Origin: Alphaproteobacteria bacterium
GTDB lineage: Bacteria; Pseudomonadota; Alphaproteobacteria; M2410
Direction of reading: 5' to 3'
NCBI GenBank assembly: GCA_030614785.1
Contig: JAUWTJ010000018.1
Location: 1-56,763 of the forward strand
Length of the DNA stretch: 56,763 nucleotides
Positions 29,984-38,548 of the stretch are shown here, in pieces (positions within the stretch are counted from its first letter, which is position 1; each line of letters begins with the position of its first letter). The notes beneath the pieces were generated by a model. The model saw only the letters and a program-made list of their open reading frames with translations, made no database searches and was not told the DNA's origin. The position numbers and the translations under genes were made by a program.

Positions 29984-31153
29984 TCAGCGCAACGCCCTGA
30001 CGTGGTCTTCTGTAATCTCATCCACGCTCGTGACCCCCGTCAGCGCCATGGCGCGGCGGACTTCGAGGCGGAGGAGTTCGAGCATGCGGTCTACTCCGGG
30101 CTCGCCGCCTGCGGCGAGGGCGTAGAGATAGGGGCGGCCGATGGCGACGGCTTTGGCGCCGCGCGCGAGGGCTTTGACGACATGGGTGCCGCGGCGAACG
30201 CCTGAGTCCATGATGACTTCGATGCGGTCACCCACCGCATCGGCGACATCGGCAATGAGATCGATGGGCGCGGGCACGCCGTCGAGCTGGCGCCCGCCGT
30301 GGTTTGAGATCATCACCGCCGTGGCGCCGATCTCGACGGCGCGTCTTGCGTCCTCGACGGAGAGAATGCCCTTGATGGCGAAGGGGCCGTTCCACTTCTT
30401 GATCATGTCGGCGGCGCGGTCCCAATCAACAGACGGGTCGAAGGCAGCACCGACATAAGCTTGCGTTGACATGGGGGCCTGCGTTGACATGGGTTTGTGT
30501 TCCTGCCCGGCCATCCAGTCCTTGATGTTGGCAAAGGAAAGATCCGGCTTTTTTGCAAAGCCTGCGAGCCAGCGCGGATGCGCGGCGATGGACGCCAGCG
30601 TCCTGGCGGTCAGTTTTGGCGGCGAGGAAAAACCGTTGCGCAGATCGCGCTCGCGGTTGCCAAGATTGGGCACATCGACGGTGAGACAGAGCGCGGCGAA
30701 GTTTGCCGCCTTGCAGCGCTCGATGAGATGCTCATTGAGCCCCTTGTCCCTGAGCACATAGATCTGGAACATTTTCGAGCCGTCGCTCGCAGCGGCCACA
30801 TCTTCAATACTCGTGGTGGCCACAGTGGAGAGTGTATAAAGCGTGCCGGATTTTGCGGCGGCGCGCGCGGCGGCAGGCTCAGCGCCCGGATGCCACATGC
30901 GCGAGGCCCCGGTTGGCGCAAGAAAAACCGGCCAGTCGAGCGTCTGGCCCAAGACCTTGGTGGTCATATCTATTTTGGCGACATCGACGAGATAGCGCGG
31001 CATCAGCTCATAATCATCAAACGCCGCCATGTTGCGATCGAACGTATAGCCGTCGTCCGCCGAGCCCTCGAGATAATCCCAGAACGGCCGCGGCAGGCGG
31101 CGCTTCGCCTTCGCGCGAAAGTCCCAGACGTTGAAGCAGTTGTTGATCGACAT
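29984..31153 (-). CDS. lldD: FMN-dependent alpha-hydroxy-acid (L-lactate) dehydrogenase
   Basis: 389 residues of the flavocytochrome b2/glycolate oxidase family. The flavin-site segment LAPTGASRMWHPGAEPAAAR, the TVDVPNLGNRERDLRNGF loop, KGILSVEDARRAVE, and the catalytic ISNHGGRQLDG (His as base, Arg for substrate) are all present. MDSGVRRGTHVVKALARGA is the FMN phosphate site. It oxidises L-lactate or a similar hydroxy acid and passes electrons to the membrane chain. An 18-bp tandem duplication gives PMSTQA twice in the mobile loop before YVGAAFDPS. Substrate preference (lactate versus mandelate or glycolate) is not certain. Confidence 0.92.
   Translation of the reverse strand: MSINNCFNVWDFRAKAKRRLPRPFWDYLEGSADDGYTFDRNMAAFDDYELMPRYLVDVAKIDMTTKVLGQTLDWPVFLAPTGASRMWHPGAEPAAARAAAKSGTLYTLSTVATTSIEDVAAASDGSKMFQIYVLRDKGLNEHLIERCKAANFAALCLTVDVPNLGNRERDLRNGFSSPPKLTARTLASIAAHPRWLAGFAKKPDLSFANIKDWMAGQEHKPMSTQAPMSTQAYVGAAFDPSVDWDRAADMIKKWNGPFAIKGILSVEDARRAVEIGATAVMISNHGGRQLDGVPAPIDLIADVADAVGDRIEVIMDSGVRRGTHVVKALARGAKAVAIGRPYLYALAAGGEPGVDRMLELLRLEVRRAMALTGVTSVDEITEDHVRALR
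30462..30493 (-). repeat. 18-bp in-frame tandem duplication inside lldD
   Basis: The 14-mer TGCGTTGACATGGG occurs at 30462-30475 and again at 30480-30493, a period of 18 bp. It adds six residues (PMSTQA repeated) without breaking the frame. The duplicated residues lie in a region that is usually a flexible surface loop in this family. Confidence 0.9.
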
Positions 31154-31256
31154 GGGCGTGTTCCTGATCCGACTAAATCAGCCCAACGTTGGCAGAGTTG
31201 CCAGCATGTTGCAATCAGGACAGGCGCGACCCAGACGGACGCGGCAGATCTCACCC

Positions 31257-31280
31257 CAGTCTTTATGCCAGTCTTTATGC
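31257..31280 (-). repeat. 12-bp tandem repeat across the csaA stop codon
   Basis: CAGTCTTTATGC is repeated exactly at 31257-31268 and 31269-31280, with a related GAGTCTGGC following. On the coding strand this yields two in-frame TAA stops 12 bases apart. Confidence 0.85.
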
Positions 31281-31646
31281 GAGTCTGGCACCATTGGGTA
31301 AGGGATGGTCCGGCTGCAGCAGGACGATTGCGCCGTCCGCAGCCGCAAAGCCCAGCGTCAGGACTTCGGACATGAAGGGGCCGATCTGGCGAGACGGGAA
31401 GTTGACTACCGCCATGACCTGACGGCCAAGCAGCGCGCCGGGCTCATAGTGCTCGGTGATCTGCGCCGAGGATTTTTTGATGCCGACACCGGGTCCGAAA
31501 TCGATGCGCAGTTTGAGCGCGGGCTTGCGCGCTTCGGGAAAGGGTGTGGCCTCGATCACCGTGCCAATGCGAATGTCGAGCTTGAGAAAATCATCAAAAC
31601 CGATTTCATCCGCAGGGGGACTGGCTGGATCCTGCGTCTGATGCAT
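31275..31646 (-). CDS. csaA: CsaA-like tRNA-binding-domain protein
   Basis: 123 residues consisting of a single OB-fold tRNA-binding domain. LKLDIRIGTVIEATPFPEA, KLRIDFGPGVGIKKSSAQIT, GRQVMAVVNFP, and LTLGFAAADG with PNGARLA at the end are the standard signature. In Bacillus, CsaA is described as a secretion chaperone and in other species the fold binds tRNA; which role applies here is not known. The gene ends inside a 12-bp tandem repeat. It is 6 bp downstream of the NnrU-like gene on the same strand. Confidence 0.92.
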   Translation of the reverse strand: MHQTQDPASPPADEIGFDDFLKLDIRIGTVIEATPFPEARKPALKLRIDFGPGVGIKKSSAQITEHYEPGALLGRQVMAVVNFPSRQIGPFMSEVLTLGFAAADGAIVLLQPDHPLPNGARLA

Positions 31647-31652
31647 TTTTGG

Positions 31653-32231
31653 TCAGAGCCCCCTGTCAAGTACCAGCGGCGTGACTCCGGCAAAGTAAGG
31701 ATGCGCGATGACCAGGACGATGAAGATGATCGCGGAAATGGCAAAGAGTTTGATGTCGCCAGCAGGCGGGACCTTTTCGGGTTTTTGCCACGCGCCGTCA
31801 CGCTTGTTGATGAAGACAATCATGACAATCGCCCACAGGCCAAGGCCGCCGAAAAGGACAGCCGTACGATCATCGCCATTGGTCATGAGATGGGCTGCGG
31901 TCCAGACAATGATACCGGTGAGCATCGGATGACGTATGTAGCGTTTAATATTGGTTTTGGCGTTGGCCGCGCCGAGAAGGACAACGGCGAGGATCATCAG
32001 CGGCGTCATCAACACGATGCCGATGCCAGGCGGTGCGTAGACCGGCGCCGGAACAATGCTGCGCCATCCCATGACGATCAGCGCGATGGACAAAATGAGC
32101 GAGAGCGTGACGAGGCCCTTCCAGGGGCCCTCCCCGATGACGCCAGCCATGTTGCCGCGCAAGCCCGCCGCCCCGGCGGGCAGAAAATGCACCACGCTCC
32201 ACAATATCACGCCTGCCAAAAGCAATCCCAT
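31653..32231 (-). CDS. NnrU-family membrane protein
   Basis: 193 residues with about five or six hydrophobic segments. GLLLAGVILWSVVHFLPA at the start, RYIRHPMLTGIIVWTAAHLM in the middle (the RHPM motif is typical of NnrU and related isoprenylcysteine-methyltransferase-like proteins) and FAISAIIFIVLVIAHPYFAG at the end match the family. NnrU was named from nitrite-reductase clusters but is widespread with unclear function. Start ATG 32231 (MGLLL) is chosen over an upstream open frame reaching 32282. Confidence 0.88.
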   Translation of the reverse strand: MGLLLAGVILWSVVHFLPAGAAGLRGNMAGVIGEGPWKGLVTLSLILSIALIVMGWRSIVPAPVYAPPGIGIVLMTPLMILAVVLLGAANAKTNIKRYIRHPMLTGIIVWTAAHLMTNGDDRTAVLFGGLGLWAIVMIVFINKRDGAWQKPEKVPPAGDIKLFAISAIIFIVLVIAHPYFAGVTPLVLDRGL

Positions 32232-32387
32232 TTCGCTCTCCCTGTTTTCGCACCGCCGAATTAAACCGCCAGCCAGATTCATCTACGCAGAGTCTAGGGA
32301 GATTTGCGGGTCTTGCCCAGAGGTTTGACAGGATGACGTGGCGGGGATGTCAGGACATCACGGCATTATGAAAAATGCAGCCATCCT

Positions 32388-33668
32388 CTATGAAAAATGC
32401 AAGCCGGGAATACGGATCCAGGGCAGGGCTTCCGAGCCCGTATCAAGCCGCTCGCGGGAGACACCGCTGATGTCTTTGAGCATCTGCGCCATGTTGCCGG
32501 AGATCATGGTCTCGGACAGCGCCGGACCAACAGCGCCGCCTTCAATGATGAAGCTGTTCTTGATGACGCCGGAGAAATCACCGTTGGCGCCGGGAGAACC
32601 CATGGACAATCGGTTGACCAGGGCGCCCTTTTTGACGCTGCCAATGAGGTCCGCCTTTGCACTGTCACCGGCGTCCACCGTCCAGCCGGAACCGACAGGC
32701 GTGTGAGTAAGACCGGTTTTTCGGCTGCCATAATAACTTGGCAGCAGGGCGTTGAGCCTGCCCTCGCTCATCAGCTCAAGAGCCGGGGCCAAAAATGCAT
32801 CATTGGTATAGGCGGCATGGCCCGGCGCATCAAAGCGACTGCGGATGGTCAGGAGGTTTGAGGCAATGATCTCGCCGACACTGCCTTTGAAGACCGAACC
32901 ATCGGAAATCAGGGCATAGTCGCTCAGCTGTCCGAAGAGCCAGCCGAGGAGATCTGTCACGGCGGTTGGCGCAAGGATCACCTCGCCGACAAAGTTCTCC
33001 CCGAGGGGTTTTGTATGAATCTGGTTTTCGGTGTCCTTCAGCATATCACCGATGCCGAAGAGCTGTGAGGCATGGGCCGTAGACAGATCATTGGCGCTGC
33101 CACCGGTGTAGTTAAAGGAGCTGGACTGGTCGCCTTCCACCGCCGTGCCCATGACAGAAAGTCCGTAGCAGCCGACCGAACACGACAGCGCACTGCCCTC
33201 GCTGGTCAGAACCTGCTCGCGAGCCAGATAGTAAGCCGCAGCCCCTTCGTCGATGTTCATTTTGGACGCCTCGGCGGCCCGGTATTCCAGCAGCTCCTCA
33301 ACCTTTATGGCGAGCAGATCGAGGCTGGATTCCTGCGGGCCTTGCACAATATGGCCGGTTTGGCTCGCGGACACGCCGTTGGCCTCATCTTGCGGCGCCA
33401 TCTTTGCGCGCTCAAACAGGTCCGCCACGCCATGTTCAATGGCGTGGTCACCCAGGTCCGTCAGGGCCGCGCTGGCCTTGCGACCGTCCAGCAGCCCCAT
33501 AAGGGAAAGGCTGTAATCCTCGGTGCTGCGCAGCAAGCTCGCCTCATTGTGGGCGATGTTAAGCTCATCCTGCTCGGAGACCGACAGGCTGACCTGGGCG
33601 GTGTCAAAGCCGGCCGCCGTCATCTTTTCGAGCGTTGATGATGCGATATCTTCTATGTTGATTGTCAT
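32388..33668 (-). CDS. pmbA: TldE/PmbA subunit of the TldD-TldE protease
   Basis: 426 residues of the TldD/PmbA family lacking the zinc motif. The features are an N-terminal domain (AQVSLSVSEQDELNIAHNEASL), GCYGLSVMGTAVEGD, LIGSVKKGALVNRLSMGSPGANGDFSG and SGNMAQMLKDISGVSRERLDTGSEALPWIRI. In E. coli the TldD-TldE heterodimer cleaves unstructured peptides and matures microcin B17. ATG 33668 (MTINIEDIA) is the start; the open frame upstream overlaps tldD and is not coding. A 22-bp-spaced repeat of TATGAAAAATGCA (32367 and 32389) straddles the stop codon. Confidence 0.93.
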   Translation of the reverse strand: MTINIEDIASSTLEKMTAAGFDTAQVSLSVSEQDELNIAHNEASLLRSTEDYSLSLMGLLDGRKASAALTDLGDHAIEHGVADLFERAKMAPQDEANGVSASQTGHIVQGPQESSLDLLAIKVEELLEYRAAEASKMNIDEGAAAYYLAREQVLTSEGSALSCSVGCYGLSVMGTAVEGDQSSSFNYTGGSANDLSTAHASQLFGIGDMLKDTENQIHTKPLGENFVGEVILAPTAVTDLLGWLFGQLSDYALISDGSVFKGSVGEIIASNLLTIRSRFDAPGHAAYTNDAFLAPALELMSEGRLNALLPSYYGSRKTGLTHTPVGSGWTVDAGDSAKADLIGSVKKGALVNRLSMGSPGANGDFSGVIKNSFIIEGGAVGPALSETMISGNMAQMLKDISGVSRERLDTGSEALPWIRIPGLHFS

Positions 33669-33693
33669 CTTCCTTAACTCCTGCAAGATCTTG

Positions 33694-35067
33694 TTATTGT
33701 CCGCCCATGTGCACTTTGGCGCGCAGCGCCGGGCCGCCCATGGACACCACCATCGGCTGCTTCTTGCCGCAATAACCGTTGCATTCCCAGTACATGTCAT
33801 CGGAGACCGCATCGACGGTTTTGAGCATATCAATGGCCTTGCCGGACACCGTTGTGTCGGTGATAGCACTGCCGAGCTTGCCGTTCTTGATCTCGTAGGC
33901 CAGCGTAATGCCGAACATGAACTCGGTTGTTGAATCGGCCTGGCCGTTGCCGGTCTTCATCAGGTAATAGCCATTTTCCACACCGGCGATCATGTCGGCC
34001 AGCTTGCTTGTGCCTGGCAGAATGCCGGTATTCCGCATACGCACGAGGGGCTCATCGTTGAAGGCGTAGGCGCGCGCGTTGCCTGTCGACTTGATACCAA
34101 GCTTGGCCGCGGTTTCCCGGCTGGTCATGAAGTCCTTCATGATGCCGTTTTCAATGAGAACCGCATCGGTTGCCTCGGTGCCTTCATCATCGGCGTAGAC
34201 CGGGATCATCAGTTCCTCGCCCTTATAGCTGTGGGCAAAGTCGACCATGGTGATGAGCTCGCTGGCAACCGGCTTACCGACCAGATTGCCGGTGACCGCG
34301 CCGCCCAGCACAAGGTCCGCCTCGCACGGATGCCCCATGGCTTCATGAGCCAGCATTCCGGCCAGTTCGGGGGACAGAACAATAGTCTGTTCGCCGCCCC
34401 GGGGCGCTACCGCAACCCGCTTGGCCTGGAGATGTTGATAGAGCTCTTCCAGTTGCGGCTCCAGCGCGCCGAGGGAAAGATCAAGGTTGGCCAGATTACC
34501 CTTCGCGGACATGGGCTGCATCAGCTCGATGGGCTGGCCGTTCTGATCCTCGGCTGTGAGAATTATGTAGAAGGCGGCGCGGTTGATACAATTGAGCCCG
34601 CGCCCGCCATTCGAGGTGGCAAAGTGCTTGGCATGGGCTTCCTCGGCAAGGATGAAGGACGCCGACTTGAGGCTGGGATATTTTGTGGTGCAAATCCCGT
34701 TCAGCTCTTCGAGAAGCTCGATATTCTCCTTTTGCGAGCGCGGTGTCCTGGCATTATAGCCATGTTCGCCGACATGGGCGTCAAGCGGCAGGTCGAGGGT
34801 GGGCCGGTCGCCAAACCGGTGCATGGCAGCGGCATTGTCCGCAGCCTTGCGGGCGACCTTGCCGGCGCTCGCCTTGTCCATGGCAGGCACCGAGGCAAAA
34901 CCCCAATAGCCCTTGTCGAAGACCCGGGCGCTGACGCCGCCAGCGCTCGATTGGGTGTTTGATGTAAGATTGCCGTCAATCATCGCCATGTGCGTCTTGC
35001 GCACTTCGTGCTGACGCGTCTCGGCATAGTCAACGCCCGCAGGCGCTTCCAGGTCACTGTTGCTCAT
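33694..35067 (-). CDS. tldD: TldD catalytic subunit of the TldD-TldE protease
   Basis: 457 residues. The metalloprotease motif HEAMGHPCEADLV sits mid-protein (HExxxH type, as in TldD), followed by DDEGTEATDAVLIENG and AYAFNDEPLVRMRNTGILPG. It lies 25 bp upstream of pmbA, and the two form one unit. Expected to pair with TldE/PmbA for peptide degradation or maturation of a modified peptide; no precursor-peptide or RiPP gene is visible nearby. It is closer to the archaeal/bacterial short TldD form than to E. coli TldD in length. Confidence 0.93.
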   Translation of the reverse strand: MSNSDLEAPAGVDYAETRQHEVRKTHMAMIDGNLTSNTQSSAGGVSARVFDKGYWGFASVPAMDKASAGKVARKAADNAAAMHRFGDRPTLDLPLDAHVGEHGYNARTPRSQKENIELLEELNGICTTKYPSLKSASFILAEEAHAKHFATSNGGRGLNCINRAAFYIILTAEDQNGQPIELMQPMSAKGNLANLDLSLGALEPQLEELYQHLQAKRVAVAPRGGEQTIVLSPELAGMLAHEAMGHPCEADLVLGGAVTGNLVGKPVASELITMVDFAHSYKGEELMIPVYADDEGTEATDAVLIENGIMKDFMTSRETAAKLGIKSTGNARAYAFNDEPLVRMRNTGILPGTSKLADMIAGVENGYYLMKTGNGQADSTTEFMFGITLAYEIKNGKLGSAITDTTVSGKAIDMLKTVDAVSDDMYWECNGYCGKKQPMVVSMGGPALRAKVHMGGQ

Positions 35068-35195
35068 CTGAAATCCTTTCAGCTTATCCTGGCGCGCTCA
35101 TGCATATGGCGCCGGATTTCTTGCGAGTGGTTCTAGCACCCGGGCGGGGCGAAGGCACGTAAAATCGCCGGGCGGCCTGTTGTTCGCTGCGCACC

Positions 35196-35228
35196 AAAAG
35201 GCCGGAACACGCGCTGCGTGCCCCGGCC
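35196..35228 (-). terminator. Intrinsic terminator after the MAPEG gene
   Basis: On the minus strand GGCCGG-GGCACGC pairs with GCGTGTTCCGGCC, followed by TTTT. It lies 27 bp past the MAPEG stop and ahead of tldD. Confidence 0.75.
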
Positions 35229-35254
35229 CTGATATAATATCAATGTAAAGCCTA

Positions 35255-35662
35255 TTATCCGTATACGCTCATGGCCGCCATGACGAGACCGATGAAGCTG
35301 CCGATGAGAAGAACAGCGGTCGACAGGAAACCGATCATGAAGCCGGTGCTGCGCTTGCCCGCCTCGGCGTAATAGCCCTTTGCATAAAGCAGGCGCCCGA
35401 TCGGATAGACCACACCGATCAGCCCGGCGAGGAGATCACCCCACAGAAAGGCAAAGATCCATAGCGCCGGCAGAAACATCATCAGACCTTCTATGGTATT
35501 GCCATGCACCCGCATCACCCGCATGAGCTCATCGGGGCCTTGCATGGCCGGAGCCGGGGTTTCATGTTTCATGCGAGACTGGCCAGTCTTGAGACCCATC
35601 CAGAGAAAGATGAACAAGCAGATGATTGTAACAAGGCCTGTCAGCGGAAATACAAAAGTCAT
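35255..35662 (-). CDS. MAPEG-family membrane protein
   Basis: 135 residues with four predicted transmembrane helices. RVHGNTIEGLMMFLPALW (family motif around the glutathione-binding helix), GVVYPIGRLLYAKGYY and RSTGFMIGFLSTAVL are clear MAPEG signatures. Bacterial members are often glutathione-dependent detoxification enzymes, but the substrate here is unknown. The gene has its own terminator downstream and an intergenic 12-bp tandem array upstream. Confidence 0.9.
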   Translation of the reverse strand: MTFVFPLTGLVTIICLFIFLWMGLKTGQSRMKHETPAPAMQGPDELMRVMRVHGNTIEGLMMFLPALWIFAFLWGDLLAGLIGVVYPIGRLLYAKGYYAEAGKRSTGFMIGFLSTAVLLIGSFIGLVMAAMSVYG

Positions 35663-35740
35663 AATGTTCTTGTCCTTTGGAATGATTTCAAATCAGGACG
35701 CCGAGACGAAACCGGTTCGCGTCCCGGGTCAAGGTCATTC

Positions 35741-35788
35741 GTCACATCGGGCGTCACATCGGGCGTCACATCGGGCGTCACATCGGGA
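35741..35788. repeat. 12-bp tandem repeat, four units
   Basis: GTCACATCGGGC occurs three times in exact tandem and a fourth time with a final A instead of C. It lies in the 254-bp gap between the divergent MAPEG gene and thioredoxin-fold gene, where both promoters should be. It could be a neutral minisatellite or a set of phased sites; nothing in the sequence decides this. Confidence 0.9.
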
Positions 35789-35916
35789 GGTTATGACGAA
35801 GGGAACCGGTGAAATTACCTCCAGATTGCGAAATTCTCGCAAATATGGTTATTCTGGCGCCTGAAGGGCTGCCTGATGGTGATCGTTAGCGACCCGAAAT
35901 GAATGAGGGGAAGACC

Positions 35917-37491
35917 ATGAACAAGCTTGTTTTGGCGGCGGTCGCCGTGCTGGCACTTGGCGGCGGGCTGTTTTTCTCCGGTGCCTTTGATCGCACGGGA
36001 GGCGACAGTGGTGCGGGGAGTAAAGCCACGCAGGCGCAACACGCCGCTGAAGAGGCCCATATCGCATGGTATGATGGCACCGTGGACGAGGCCTTCGCCC
36101 TTGCCAAAGCTGAGGACAAGCCGATCCTGCTTTATTGGGGCGCTGTGTGGTGCCCGCCGTGCAATCAGCTCAAGGCAACGATCTTTAAGCGCCCCGATTT
36201 TATCGCCAGGACGGACAGCTTTGTTGCGGTTTATCTCGACGGTGATACGGACCGGGCGCAGAAATATGGCGAGACATTCGGCGCTTCGGGATATCCGACA
36301 CTGATCGCCCTTAACCCGCAGGGCGAAGAGGTCACGCGGATCCCCGGCGGCATGAACCTTGAGGCCTATGTTACCGTGCTGGATTTGGCACTGGCGAGGA
36401 CACAGCCCGCTGCCCGGCTGCTGGCCGAGATCCTTGACGAAGGTCGCGAGGCGAGCCCGGACGAGCTCATTCTGCTGGCGCATTATTCATGGGGGCAGGA
36501 TAGCGGCAAGGCTCTGGGTGAGCGGGACAAGGCAGATGTCTTCCGCCGTCTGAGCGATATGACCCCGGATATAATGGTGGAGGAACAGGCACGGTTTGAT
36601 GCCGACTATCTTGCTGAACTGTCCGACCAGGAAGGCGATCTTGACGAGGCTACGCGCGCCGACGCCATTGCCAGGGCAGTGCTAATTTTCAGGGATCCGG
36701 TGCGGGCACGCGCACAGCCCTATTTTCCGACTTTCGATGCTGCGGATCTGATCAAGAAAGTGAGCGCCGAGGGCGCGCCCGAGCGCGGCGCCCTTTTGGC
36801 CGATCTTGCAAGCTGCCTCGCCACCATGGGAGACGATGAAAGCTATTCACCGGCCGGGCGCCTGCGTGTCCTTTTCGGGGAGGCCCGGCTTGCAAAACTG
36901 GCGAGCGAAGAGATCCCCGACGCGCTCAAGGCGCGGGCCCGTGCCAGTGTTGACCGGGAACGCGCCGGTGCGGTCACGCAATATGAGCGCTCGGCGGTGA
37001 CCAATATGGCGGTGGGCGTCCTCTTCGAGACCGATCAGAACGATTATGCCGGTCAGATCATGAAAGATGAAATCGAAGGCTCGACCAACGCCTACTACTG
37101 GATGCTCGATCTTGCAGGCCTGGCGGAGGAAGCCGAAGGCGCGGCGACACGCATCCAGTGGGGTGCATACTATGTCGATGGTCTGACCCGTATGGCCGCA
37201 GACGACGCCCCCGGCATAGCGGCAGCGGCTGTAACCGTTCTTGGCGAACTTGCCGCCCAGGATGATCCTGTCTATGGGCGCAACAAGGGCGCCGTCAAAC
37301 GCATCGCCAGGGCGCTTAACAAGTGGGCAGTCGGCGGTGAAGATGAGGACAGCACCGAGGTGGATCGCACCGGTCGCCCGGAAGTTATGGCCGCTATTAC
37401 CGACCGCTTCGACGCTATATGCACCACTCATTTTGAGTCCGGTGACAAGCTTGACGCCTGTGTCTCGCTGTTTCGTCCTGCCGAGGCCTGA
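35917..37491 (+). CDS. Exported thioredoxin-fold protein with long C-terminal extension
   Basis: 524 residues. An N-terminal hydrophobic signal (LVLAAVAVLALGGGLFF) leads to a thioredoxin_7-like domain with VWCPPCNQLKATIF (Cys-Pro-Pro-Cys at about residues 79-82) and the cis-Pro region SGYPTLIALNP. About 360 further residues are helical, Ala/Glu-rich and have no motif I recognise. The domain implies a periplasmic thiol oxidoreductase. It is next to a DUF2189 gene and upstream of the cbb3 maturation genes, so a role in envelope or cytochrome biogenesis is possible but only inferred. ATG 35917 follows GAGGGGAAG; the frame is open from 35899. Confidence 0.85.
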   Translation: MNKLVLAAVAVLALGGGLFFSGAFDRTGGDSGAGSKATQAQHAAEEAHIAWYDGTVDEAFALAKAEDKPILLYWGAVWCPPCNQLKATIFKRPDFIARTDSFVAVYLDGDTDRAQKYGETFGASGYPTLIALNPQGEEVTRIPGGMNLEAYVTVLDLALARTQPAARLLAEILDEGREASPDELILLAHYSWGQDSGKALGERDKADVFRRLSDMTPDIMVEEQARFDADYLAELSDQEGDLDEATRADAIARAVLIFRDPVRARAQPYFPTFDAADLIKKVSAEGAPERGALLADLASCLATMGDDESYSPAGRLRVLFGEARLAKLASEEIPDALKARARASVDRERAGAVTQYERSAVTNMAVGVLFETDQNDYAGQIMKDEIEGSTNAYYWMLDLAGLAEEAEGAATRIQWGAYYVDGLTRMAADDAPGIAAAAVTVLGELAAQDDPVYGRNKGAVKRIARALNKWAVGGEDEDSTEVDRTGRPEVMAAITDRFDAICTTHFESGDKLDACVSLFRPAEA

Positions 37492-37580
37492 GGCTTAAGG
37501 TTCAGCGGTCAATTTCGTACGGTTATTGTCTTTCCTATCGCAAATCTGATGATAGACTCGTGGTTTGAGGATGATGTCTT

Positions 37581-38384
37581 ATGACCATGACTGAAAAGCA
37601 TGTCGAGAGCCTGCACCCTGACCCGCTGCCGCGGGTCCGGCAGATATCGAAGGACGCGCCGTGGGAGTGGCTGGCTGCCGGATGGCGTGATATGTGGCGT
37701 TCCTCGTCACTCAGTCTTGCCTACGGCCTTGCCTTTGCAGTGATCTCGTCCCTGATGACCCTTGCCATTACTGCGCTTGGTCTGTCATCGCTGGTCCTGA
37801 CCCTTGCCGCAGGCTTCATTCTGCTCGGGCCCATCCTTGCCGTCGGGCTCTATGAAATTTCCCGGCGCCTTGAAGCTGGCGAGCCGGTCCGGATGAAGGA
37901 AGTTTTCCTCGTGCGCACGAAGGCACCGGCGCAGCTCATGTTCCTCGGCGTTTGTTTGATGATCGCCTTTTTGATCTGGGTTCGGGTCGCAACGCTGCTG
38001 TTCGCACTATTCTACGGGATGCAGGGCTTTCCGCCGCTGGCGCAATTTGTCAATGAGCTGCTCTTCACAGCGCGCGGCCTCACACTCCTCTCGATTGGCA
38101 GTGTGGTCGGCGGCTTTCTGGCGCTTGGCGTCTTTGCAATCTCTGCTGTCTCGGTGCCGCTTTTGATGGTGCGCAATGTGGACGCGGTTTCCGCCATGCT
38201 CTTGAGCCTCGAAGCAGTGCGCAAGAATCTCATCCCGATGATCCTGTGGGCGTGGCTCATTGCCCTCATGATCGGCTTCGGCATTGCAACGCTTTTTGGC
38301 GGTCTGGTGATCACGTTTCCGCTGATCGGTCACGCCACCTGGCACGCCTTCCGAGCGGTGATTGATACCGACGGCGATGACTAG
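37581..38384 (+). CDS. DUF2189 integral membrane protein
   Basis: 267 residues with about six transmembrane helices. RQISKDAPWEWLAAGWRDMW at the N-terminus, LGPILAVGLYEISRRLEAGE, VPLLMVRNVDAVSAMLLSLE and LIGHATWHAFRAVI are typical of DUF2189 proteins, which are sometimes annotated as cytochrome c oxidase subunit I-like although they lack haem ligands. Function is unknown. It converges with ccoS: the stop codons overlap by 4 bp (38381-38384). Confidence 0.88.
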   Translation: MTMTEKHVESLHPDPLPRVRQISKDAPWEWLAAGWRDMWRSSSLSLAYGLAFAVISSLMTLAITALGLSSLVLTLAAGFILLGPILAVGLYEISRRLEAGEPVRMKEVFLVRTKAPAQLMFLGVCLMIAFLIWVRVATLLFALFYGMQGFPPLAQFVNELLFTARGLTLLSIGSVVGGFLALGVFAISAVSVPLLMVRNVDAVSAMLLSLEAVRKNLIPMILWAWLIALMIGFGIATLFGGLVITFPLIGHATWHAFRAVIDTDGDD

Positions 38385-38548
38385 GGTTTTTCCCCGTCAT
38401 CATCCATGACATCATCATCCATGAGAATGCGCTCGGCAGCGCCGTCGAGATCCTCGAACTGACCCACCCTGACCGCCCACAAAAAGCCGGCAAGGCCAAG
38501 CAGACCCAAAAAAAGCGCGGCGGGGATGAGGATGATGAGGACGTTCAT
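38381..38548 (-). CDS. ccoS: CcoS, cbb3 oxidase assembly protein
   Basis: 55 residues: one transmembrane helix (IILIPAALFLGLLGLAGFLW) followed by RVGQFEDLDGAAERIL, the conserved CcoS motif. CcoS is needed to insert cofactors into the cbb3 oxidase. The Asp-rich tail MDDDVMDDD comes from a 15-bp tandem repeat at 38398-38424. It overlaps the end of ccoI by 4 bp, so it is the last gene of ccoGHIS. Confidence 0.93.
   Translation of the reverse strand: MNVLIILIPAALFLGLLGLAGFLWAVRVGQFEDLDGAAERILMDDDVMDDDGEKP

Noticed and set aside
33694-35067. TldD/TldE as part of a microcin or RiPP cluster
   Set aside because: No precursor peptide, modifying enzyme or exporter is nearby; the pair is a widespread housekeeping protease.
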